Assembly (NCBI GenBank): GCA_030427245.1
Contig: JAUHXA010000010.1
Coordinates: forward strand, 89,208 to 153,207
Direction of reading: 5' to 3'
Source: Bacteroidia bacterium
GTDB taxonomy: Bacteria; Bacteroidota; Bacteroidia; Chitinophagales; UBA2359
DNA: 64,000 nucleotides
The translations under genes and the position numbers were made by a program. Numbering within the stretch: position 1 is the stretch's first letter; each line of letters begins with the position of its first letter. The notes under the pieces were generated by a model that saw nothing but the letters and a program-made list of their open reading frames with translations, was not told where the DNA came from and made no database searches. Positions 1-12,000 of the stretch are shown in pieces.

Positions 1-3000
1 GATTTTGAATTGGGTGATATCATTATTGACGGAACAGATGCCATCATTGGCGGTGAAGACGGATTCGATATACAGCAAGCCGATGGCATAGAATTTTATG
101 GGTTGGTCATACAGAATTTTCCTGATGATGCCATACGTATGTCGGGCGCAAGCAATGTCATTATCCATAACAACATCCTTATTAACAATGGATTAAACAG
201 TACTCATGGCAATGGAATCTACATAGAGGGAGGCTCAGAATTCGTGACGATTCAAAACAACTATATTGGCTACGACCCCATCAATGACATTGCAGCAGGG
301 AATAGCAGAGAAGGCATTCAAATCCAAAATTCTGGCAATGTCACGATTGGCAGCTCAATAGATTATTCCTTTGGAAATGTCATTGCTGGAAATGGAGAAG
401 AGGGAATTTGGATTCACAACTCTTCTATTGGAATTGAAATAATGCACAATTATATTGGCACCAATGCCGAGTCAGACAATGGTTTGGGCAACGGCAATTC
501 AGGCATTCTCATTCAAAACTCCAACTTCATTCCCCTTTATTCCAATATCATTGCCTACAATCAAGGTTATGGTCTTGAAGTAAACTCCACTTCCAATGAG
601 GTCACTTTTAGCTCAGGTAGTATTTTCTGTAATACCGATGGTGGAATTTTTATGGAAACAGGTGGTTCACTCAACGAATCCCCTCCCAGCATTACCACCG
701 CAAGCCCCTCCATTATTGAAGGAACGGCACAACCCAACGAGAACATTGAAATTTACATACACAACCACGAAACCTGCACAGAAAACACGACTTGCCAAGG
801 GAAGACATCCTTTGCAAATACAACAGCAGATGCTTCAACAGGTGAATGGTCAATTGATTTAAGCTCAGCAAACTTGACAGAAGGAATACAAATCAGCGCA
901 TTAGCCACCAACTCGTCTAATAATACTTCCGAATTTTCAACCTGTACTACCATCACTACCTCCACCTGCTCACCCGACGACAACGGCAATATCTATGTCA
1001 CCACCCTCTCCGACAATGGCGACAACGATAATCCCCCAGTCGGTTCACTCAGAGCAGCCATCATTTGTGCCAACGAAACCTCAGGGCCAAACCACATTTA
1101 CCTCGACACCAATTCCATTCCCACAGATGGACCTTACTTAATTCAGCCATTGACCGAACTGCCTTCATTGACCGATGCCCAAACCTATATCGACTTTGCT
1201 TATACAGACAACACCTCCACTGGTTATGTCGAATTAGATGGCAGTTTATTGGATTCGTCCGTAGATACACAAGCAAAAGGCTTGACCCTTCAAGGCGATA
1301 GTAGTGAAATATGTGGATTCTATATCCACAGTTTCCCCGATGATGGAGTATTCATTGATGGCTGCGACGGCTGCAAAATTGGTTCACCAGGCAAGGGCAA
1401 TATCATTGCAGGAAATGGAACAGTGAATAGCCCTTTTGGAGAACAAATCTATGTTTTCAATGCCGATAACATCAACATTATTGACAACTTGATAGGAACA
1501 AATTTGATAGGCGATGATTTTTCGGATTATCCATCAGGAGAAGCGAGCGAAGGCGTATTCGTCGAAAATTCCTCCAATGTGGTCATTGGAGGCGATGATG
1601 CTGATTGGGGAAATACTATTTCGGGAAATACTGGCAATGGCGTTTGGTTGGAAGGCTCTGAAAATGTGGTTTTGAAAAACAACTTTATCGGCACGAATGC
1701 TGAGGGAACGGCTGCAATTGGCAATACCGTTCATGGCATCCGAATCAGCGATACCTTCAATCCTACTATTGGAGGAGAAGGCATGGGCAATGTGATTTCG
1801 GGCAACGAACAAAGTGGCCTTTACTTAGAAGGTGCTGCCAATACTTCGGTAATTATCAACAACAAAATAGGTACAGACCTAGATGGGACGTTTGCTATTG
1901 CCAATGGTGACAGAGGAATTTATATGGAAAATGTGCATGACATATTTATCGAAGGGGACAACCTCATTTCTGGTAATTCTCATGATGGCATTTGGGTAGG
2001 TGACGCTTCCTTCAATGTGCAAGTAACGGGAAATAAAGTAGGAACAGATGCTACAGGCACAGCGTCCATTTTGAATGGCTGCAATGGAATTTCGATTTCA
2101 GCTGCAAATGAAGTATTGATAGGAGATTTAGACGAGAGGAATTTGATTTCGGGCAACAATCAAACAGGGATTTGGATTGGTGATGCATCTGACAATATCA
2201 CCGTCTTTTTTAATTATATAGGCACAGATATTTCTGGAACATTTGCTTTGCCAAACGGTGAGGAAGGCATTGAAATAGATAGTTCAAATAATGTGGCAAT
2301 TGACACAAATATAATTTCTGGCAATAATTCTGATGGTATTCTTATTCACAATAATTCTGAATTCCCACTTATTTTTGGCAATACAATTGGCGCAAATGCG
2401 GGTGGTTCAGAGGCCTTGTCGAATAATTCGCATGGAGTAAATATTACCCAAAGTTATCGGGTGGAAATGACTAAAAACTTGATTTCGGGCAACGGATGGG
2501 ATGGGATTCACATTGGAAATGGAGCAAATCTAACCTTTGTCTATGAAAATAAAATTGGTACCGACATTACAGGAACATTTATCATTGGCAATGGATTGGA
2601 AGATAGCGATTCGGAAGGAGATGGAATAGCTATAAAAGGAGCATATCAGATAGCGATTGCAGATAACTTAATTTCTGGAAATCGAGATGGAATAGACTTG
2701 TCGTTTATGGCGACTGAAGTAGAGTTAGTGGACAATAAAATTGGTATCGACATTACAGAGGAAAATACTCTGGGAAATACTGAGTCGGGTATCAAAATTG
2801 ACAGTTCTGCGATTACATTGGTACGTGGTAACATCATTGGAGGAAATGGTGAAACGGGAATCTTAGTAGAAAATGCTTCAAATAATACGACCATCAAAAG
2901 CAATTTCATTGGAGTAAGTGAAGACGGTACAATGGATTTGGCGAATGGAACTTTGGGGATAGAAATTTGGAATAGTATCAACACAAAAATTACCAACAAT

Positions 3001-6000
3001 CAAAACCAAACAGATGGAAATACGATTGCCAATCATACCATAGGAATCGGCGTTTATGGAAGTTCCGATTCGACAACTATTCACTTGAATAGTATTTACT
3101 GTAATACCCATACAGGAATCGACATTGGAACTGACAATCCTACTCCCAATTTACCATTTATCACAAAAGCAACTCCCATTCAAATAACAGGAACAGCCGA
3201 TACTAATACCACCATAGAACTCTTCCTCCACAACGACACAGCCTGCAATGGCGTGCCTTGTCAGGGAAAAACATTCATCGGCACAACCACCACAGACAAC
3301 GAAGGAAATTGGACAATAAACAGCAGCAACTTTATTCAACCCTTAACAGTAGGACAAAACATCACTGCAACAGCCACCTTCAATGGCAATACTTCTGAAT
3401 TTACCGAATGTCTGCAAGTTTGTCCAACGATTGAGCCGATTATCACTGGTGAAACCGCTTTTTGTGAATGGAATTTTACCACCTTAACCGTCAATGATTT
3501 TAGCGATTTTGTGGCAGAATATTTTTGGTCGACAGGCGAAAACAGCCAAGCAATTGAAGTGAGCGAAAGCGGCATTTACACCGTTACCGTTTCGGATGGC
3601 GGCATCTGTTCGGGAACGACAAGCATTGAAGTGATGCAAAACACCAATCCTATAGTAACCATTTTTTCACCCAATGGCACTCAGTTTTGTTTGGGCAGTT
3701 CGCTCACCTTATTTGTAGACGTTTTGAGTACTTCCAACATTGTTGCGTATGAGTGGTCGACAGGTGAAAGCGGGCAGAATATTGCAGTGAGCGAAGGTGG
3801 TATTTTCACCCTTACGGTCACAGATAACAACAATTGCAGCGCATCAACCTCGATTTTTATTGAAGAATACGAATCGCCTACACTTCTCATTGATGGAGAC
3901 TTAGAATTTTGTAGTGGTGAAAGTACCTTGCTATCTACAAATGAAACATATATTTCTTACTTGTGGTCAAATGGTTTGCAAACTCCTTCTATTGAAGTAA
4001 CAGCACAAGGTTTTTACAGCCTTATTGTAACGGACGAAAATGGGTGCAGTGCTGAAAAAGACGTTTTTGTGGTGGAAAACAACTTGCCAAGTGTGCTTAT
4101 CGAAGGCGAAAACATGCTTTGCGACCCCAGTATATTGTTGAACGCTTTTACCTCACAGGGCAGTGGCGAATATTTCTACAAATGGTCAACAGGCGATACG
4201 GAAAAAGAAATAATTGTGACCGAAACAGGCACTTATTCCGTTACAGTAAACGACTCTAAGGGCTGTTCTTCCATGGATGAACACCTTGTAGAAGCGTGTA
4301 TAGAAGACTGCGATGTAATCCCCTATTTTGTACTTCAAGACACTATTTGCACTTCCGTTTTTCTTACATTCAGTGAGCTCCTCACCGATAGCACTACTAC
4401 AGGAGGAATTTGGGAAATTACCTATCCAGATGGCACAATCGTTCAGCCCACAGATGATGTTTTGACATTTCCCCAAATTGGTATATACACTCTTGTCTAT
4501 TTTGTATCCTCCTCTATCTGCAATGACAGTCATACCGAAATCATTTACGCTGGTTTTCCAGACGAACCTTTTTGGTCTTTAGAGGGAGGCAACAATGATA
4601 TTTGTGAAACCAATATACCAATTGCAGTATTCCCTGACAATGAAGGAGGTTACTGGTGTTGTGAAGGTTTTGAAAACTGCAATGCCACCGATGAAAGCTG
4701 CTTTACAATTATTGACGACCAAATGTATTTTGCCCCAACTAGCAATTCCAATGCCATTGAATCCTATGAATTATCCTATGTGACCACCTTTGAAAATTGC
4801 AGCAGCCACAGCACCAAAACGGTGAATATATACGCCCAACCTTCTGCCCCCGAAGTAAGCACCTCTACTACTACTTTTTGCTTAGGTGAAATCACAGATG
4901 CTTTCATAAACATAACAGCCCCATCACAATTCCCCAACCAACTTTTCACCTTCAATATCTATGACGAAAGCGGAAACTTACTCATTGAAGGGGTAAAATT
5001 CAATGAGGATGTTGTAGATGTCACAGGCTTGTTGACTTCAATTGGCACGCACACTTTTTGGGTTAAGACTATAAATGGAGCTTGTGAAAGTGAGGCGGTG
5101 GATGTGAGTTTTTTGGTGGAAAGTTGTTCGAGTGAATTTACTGCAATAGACGACAACTACACCACCTGCACCAATACTCCGATCACTTTCACTCCTTTAG
5201 AAAACGATTTGGGAGAATGTTTAGAAATTATAGGACTCATGGTGAGTGGTGAAAACATTACCTTAGAGCAAATCGGTAATGAAATTACTTATACACCTGC
5301 AACAGATTTTTTAGGAACAATTGACTTTGAATACATTCTTACAGACTGTTTAGGACAAATAGATACCGCTTTGGTGACGATTGAAGTACTTGAAACAACT
5401 CTTATCGAAGCGGTGAATGACACCGTTTATATTTGGGTTTTAGCGAATCCATTGATAGACAATACATCCTATGTAGTTTCCTTCAATATATTGGAAAACG
5501 ACAAAGGGGATGGTATTAGATTGATAGACATTGACTATGATGATACATTTTTAGGAGAAAGTATGACTTTTTCAGAAAACGGAACCGTCGTTTTTCATCC
5601 AACAGAAGGAGAAGCTGGAATGAGTTTGATCAATTATACAATAGAAGGAAATGGATGTCAAAATTCCACAGTCACTTCTACGGGAACGATTCACCTACAC
5701 ATACATCCTCATCTTGAGTTTTTAGATGAAGCCAACAAAGCCAATCAGATGGTCGAAACAATTTTAGGGATGTGTGTACCCTACGAAAATGTCACCCTCA
5801 CAGGTACGTCTATGTCTTATTCACAAGTAACAGATAGTCACCTATCTGATGCGGAATCGCATGGTTTGGCGGACATGAACAACTTACCCTTTACAGATGG
5901 AATCATCCTCTCAACAGGAAACGCTTTAGATGGAATGTTAAGCCCAAATACTACAGGAAGTTTGGGGACAAACAATGGTTTGGATGGAGATGCGGATTTG

Positions 6001-9000
6001 ATGACTGATGAAACAGAAACCTTTGATGCGACTTCCTTAGAATTTGATTTTACAGCAATTTCGGAGTCGATTTCTTTCCGTTATTGGTTTGGTTCTGAAG
6101 AATATCCCGAATGGATAGAGAGCCAGTTCAAAGACAGAATGGCGATTTTTATCAGCGGAGGGCAGTTTACTGACCCACTCAATATTGCCACCTTAGCCGA
6201 TGGTACAGCAGTTGGAGTAGAGACGGTCAATCAAAACACAAACAGTGATTTTTTCCAATGGAACGAATACGGTGCATTGCCCCAATACGATGGTTTTACC
6301 ACTGCACTTGAAGCCATTGCAACAGGCTTGACATTGGGCGAAACCTACCACATCAAAATCGTTATTGCGGATGTGGGTGATGCAGAATACGATTCTGGTA
6401 TCTTCATTGAAGCCAATATGGATTTCAATGATTTAGAATTTGTGGTTAGTGATGATGCGACTATCAATTTAGGAGATACCTTTAAGTTGTCTGCCGAAGT
6501 ATTGAACACCACTGCAAATGTTACGTATGAATGGACTCCAACCCAAACCTTAGACAATCCAAATATTGCCAATCCCACTGCAAGTCCTACCGAAACTACG
6601 ACTTATAAAGTGTCTGCAACAATAGGCGATTGTTCATGGACAAGTTTTGTTACCATAACGGTAATTGACAACCCTGTTCCCTGTACTTCTGACAATGGCA
6701 TTATCTACGTCACAACAACGGAAGATAATGGAGACGATAACAATCCAATAGTGGGTTCTCTTCGTGCAGCTATTCTATGCGCCAATGCTGACCCCGATTT
6801 GGATTTGATTCACTTCAATATCACCAATCAAGCTGCTCCATACATCATTCAACCCACCCAAACTACGCTCCCTGCTTTGGAGGATGAAGGGATAGTGATA
6901 GATGCGACTACACAGCTTGATTGGGAAATGGGCAAAGTAGAATTAGATGGTAGTCGCTTAATTGAAGAAGGAGAAATAGGTTTAACAAATATCCGAGGTT
7001 TTCAAATCTATGTCGAACAGTGTGCGATTTACGGTTTTTATCTACACGATTTCACCAATCATGGTATAGTTAGTTATAGCCCATTCACACAAATTGGAGC
7101 AGCCAACAAAGGCAATGTTTTCAACCGCATTGAGTTTCCGATTACTATGGACGGTGCAGCTTTTAGCAAGATTCAAGGAAATTACATCGGTACAAATCCT
7201 TTGGGAACAGCATTTACTGGCGAAGGTAGCAATGGAGGAATTGGCATCAATAACAGTGAATTGGTTTGGATTGGAGGCGAAACCGAAGCAGAAGGAAATG
7301 TAATCAGCGGCAATACAAGCATTCTCAGCCTGAATAGTTCACCCAATTCCTTTGTCCAAAACAATCGAATCGGAACAGACATCACAGGTTCTTTTGTGAT
7401 TGGAAATCAAGGTCATTTGTTGATAGCAAGTGACAGTGTTTCTATTGTGAACAATCTCATTTCTGGAAACGAAACAAGTACAGCAACCGTTTGGATTCAA
7501 AATGCAACAGGTGGTATCATTGAAGGAAACAAATTTGGAACAGATATCACAGGCAATATGCTTTTTGGCAATTTGGCAAGAGGCATCACCATCGAAAATT
7601 CCTCCAATATTTCTATCGGTAGCCCTTCCTCCGATTTCCGACAAGTTTTTGCAGGAAACGGTACAGCCATTTTGTTGAAAACTTGTGACAACATCACCCT
7701 TCAAGGAAATGCCATCGGAACAGACATTGCTGGTATTCAGGATTTTGGGAACGATACACACGGATTGGTTATTGACAACTCTACCAATATTTTGGTGGGT
7801 GGCAGCATGGAAGGTGAAGGCAATTTGATTTCGGCAAATGGCTCCAATGGAGTAGTCATTACAGACAATTCGAGTGAGGTATATATTGAAGGAAACAAAA
7901 TCGGGACAGACATTACAGGCAAAGAAAATTTCGGAAACGGGCGAGAAGGAATCTTGATTGACAATGCCCAAAACATCTATATCGGCAGCAGCGAAGGAGG
8001 ACGTAATTTGATTTCAGGCAACTTAGAGGGCATCCGAATCGCCAATAAAAGCCAAAATATATTCATGGTCAACAACAAAGTTGGAACAGATATAGATGGT
8101 GAATTTGCGATTCCCAACCAAGAAGACGGAATAGACATAGACACGACGACCTTCAATTTGTTTGTGGGAGATGCAGAAACGGAAATAGGCAATCTAATCA
8201 GTGGAAATGGACAAGATGGCATTGACTTGCATGGTGCAATAGATGTCTATATAGGCTTCAATATCATCGGTTTAACCCAATCCCAAAACGAAATTTTACC
8301 AAACGAAGAATCAGGTATTGACTTAGAACTTAGCGAAAACATCACCATCGAACAAAATACATTGGCGGGGAATACAGCACATGGGCTTTTGGTACAAGGC
8401 GGTGCAACCTCTTTGAAGTGCAGCAACAATTTTATTGGCACTAACTCCCTGCAAGAAACAGGATTGGGCAACCAAAAAGAAGGTATTTTGGTCTTATACA
8501 CCGCTCCAAATACGGCAAATGAAAACAACGAAATCACCAACAATACCATTGCCTACAATGCTTTTTCCGCTATTCAAATCAACTTCGCCCAACATTTTCT
8601 AATAAGTGAAAACAGCATCTTCTGCAATGAAGGAGGAGGTATTTTGTTGCGAGATGGAGCGAACAACAATCACTCCTCCCCCATTATCACCAATGTTGCA
8701 ATCAACCAAATTGAAGGAACGGCAATGGCATCCGATGTGATAGAAGTTTTTGCTGAAGATGTGAGTTGTGCAGATTGTCAAGGTAAAATATACTTGGGAA
8801 CAACCATAGCAAATGACTTGGGTGATTGGGAATTAAACGCACCTTTCGACAGTAATTTGGTGCTGACCAATGGCATGAACATCACCGCCACTGCAATTAC
8901 CAATGAACACCACACTTCCGAATTTGCAGACTGTAAAGCAGTTGTAAATGTTCCCTGTGAAGGACTATCTGCGGGTGTTTTGTCCTTCATAGAGCCCTAT

Positions 9001-12000
9001 GTTTGCTTTGGAAATACAATAGGAGGTGAAATACCTATTGAAGCTTCTGATTTCACATTGAGAGAAGGAGACGTTTTGGGCTATGTATTGCAGGATGGAA
9101 GCGGCAATGTATTGGCTTACCGAACAGATAATGCCAATTTTGGTTTTGCAGATATTGAAGGACCTGGTGGAGCGTACAATACAGAATATTTTGTGATGGC
9201 AATTGCAGGGTTGGGCAATGGAAGTGGTGAAGTAGATTTGACGGGAGAATGTATTGACCGTAGTAATTCATTTGCAGTGGTCTTTTTAGAAGAAATAATC
9301 CTCAATACCAATGTCTTATGCCAAGACAATGAACAATTCCAAATTGAGGTGAGTTTGTCGGGAGGTTTACCCGATTATATTGACGATGCAACCTACCAAC
9401 TCACCGAATATGAAGGCGATATTTTTACTGGTCAAACCGTTATCGTTGGACCTTTCGATAGCCAAGAAATTATCGAATTGGAGGCGACTGATGGCAATGG
9501 ATGCTTCTCCTCCGTAGAAATTCAGAACTACTCTTTAGCCATTTTTGTAGGCGTGTTAGACATCACCAATGACACTATCATCATCAGCGAAGGCGAATCC
9601 GTTCAGTTGGTGGCACAAGTATTGGGCAGCAATGTGGTGAACTACAATTGGACACCAACCGAAGACCTGAGTTTCCCACAAATTCCAAGCGTCACCGCTA
9701 CTCCCGATACAAGCAGAACCTATACCGTAGAAGTGTTGATAAACAACAATTGTAGCTTGACAGCAAACATCACGATTTTGGTATTGCCGACTGCAAACGA
9801 CTGCGTAGATGCCATTCTGCCTTGTGACAACGAGCCGATTCAGTACAACAGCGGAGGAGAAGGCATTGAAGAGATTGCAGGAAAACCCGAACAAGGCTGT
9901 TTGGCAAATGGAGGCGAGCATTATTCAACTTGGGTCAGGCTTCAAATTGACAATTCTACTCCCGATAACGAAGCATTGACTTTCACCATTTCTCCCAATG
10001 ATGGACAAAAAGATTACGATTTTGTGTTGTACAAATCAGCAGATTGCAGTAGTTTGGGTGCGCCTATTCGCTGCTCTTTTGCAGATTCTGACCAAACGGG
10101 CTTGAACCTCGAAGATACCGACACCGAAGACCAAGACAATGGTTTTGCGAGTTATGTAGAAGTCAATGGCGGGGAAGTGTATTATCTGATGATAGACAAT
10201 TTTAGCGGTAATTTTCAAGGCTTTACCCTCGAATGGACCAACCCAAATGTGGCGTTCAATTGCGAACCGACTCCTGAATGTTTGGCAGAAGGAGGTGAAT
10301 TGTCATTGAACAAACAAAACTACTGCGACGAATCCAATATCGTGGCTACCTTGATTGGAGAAAACACCGATTTTCTAACCACCTATTTGTTCTTGACCGA
10401 AGACAGCATCATTGTTTCCAATCCCGAAATTGGGGTTTACTGTTTGGTAGCGCTCAATTATCCACCTGATGTAGTTGTGGACGATTACACCACTATTGAA
10501 GAAATCGAAGAAGCCGTTGCAGCAGGGGTTTGCATGGACTTGAGCAACATTGTGTGTTTTGAAGTCTTAGAAGTTCCTCCACCACCGACTTTTGATTCCA
10601 AACATTGCGACCACGAAATTTTGCATGGAGATGTTATTGCCTTGGCAGATGCCGATATTCGTTGGTATGCCGCAGATACGCTTTTCACCATCGGAAACAA
10701 TGTGCATCTCGAAACAGCGGGTATTTATCACGTCACTCAAACGCTGAACGATTGTGAAAGTGAGGTTTTGGAGATTGAAGTGACCGAAGCGGATTTGGTA
10801 TGTTTGGGAGATTGCCCCGATAATTTGGTGCAAAATTTCAGCTTTGAAGAATACGACAACTGCCCTGAATTTGCAGGAGACATCAGAGAAGCCGACTTCT
10901 GGCGTTCACCCATTGGCACAGCCGAAAGAGCCGATTACTTCAATGACTGCAATCCGACAACCAACAATTACGGTACGCCTCAAAACATAGTTGGAACGCA
11001 AACTGCTTTTGAAGGCGTTTCTTATGCTGGTTTGAAGGCTTACAACCAAGCCAACAACGATTTGATTAGTCGAGAGTACATTCAAACACAGTTAAATTCT
11101 ACTTTGATTGAAGGGCAAAGCTATTGTGTTTCTATGCAAGTGAGCCTTGCCGAAAACAGCCAATTTGCGATAGACAATTTGGGAATCTATTTTTCTGAAA
11201 ATCAAATAATGGGCAGTGACATTGAAGATATTTTAGAGCCTCAAATCGAACACCAAGGTTTTTTGGAAGACACAGAAAATTGGATGGAAGTCAAAGGCAC
11301 ATTCACCGCTACATCTGGGCTGCAATATTTAGCAATCGGCAATTTCGCATTGAACAGCGGTGTGAAAGAGGTCAATTCAACCGGCAATGGAGAGGCGTAT
11401 TACTACATTGACTTCATAGATATACGTCCGACCAATGAGATAGAAAGTTTGCTGGCCTTCGATGAGAATGGAGAACAACTCAATACCGAAAGCAATACCA
11501 TTGTGATTTGCCCTGACGAAACCATTCGCTTGGAAGCGACTACAACAACGACCAATTTTTCTTGTGATTTGGGATGGATTGAAGCCCTAACAGACACCAT
11601 TCACCAAATGAGCTACACCATTCAACCTACACAAGATACGACTGTTTACCACTTTTGGGTCAGCAATGGCTTGTGTGAAGTGGCAGATAGTTTGGTGGTA
11701 ATTTTGGGAGATGTGGGAAGTGATGGAGATTGTGCATTGTCGGTGTGTCCACAGATACAAGAACTGACCAGTTTGCTGCAAAACTTGGAATTGAGTATTC
11801 CTTATCAAATGAATGAAATAGAAGTAGATTTGACGCAAGAAGTCGGCGGTCAGCTGCTGCAATTGGCACAAACAATTGAAGGATTTGACGAAGGTTTGTT
11901 GGCTGGTTTTGAAGTGAATATGGTGGCAGGAAGTTTGCAGACCGAGATGAATCCAGCATATCTTGAATTCCATCCCAATCGCATTGTTTACAACAATTCT

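Noticed and set aside
7339..7971. Longest antisense ORF (210 codons) within the giant surface protein
   Set aside because: It mirrors the repetitive beta-helix coding sequence. The plus strand has a continuous frame with recognisable domains, and the antisense translation has none.
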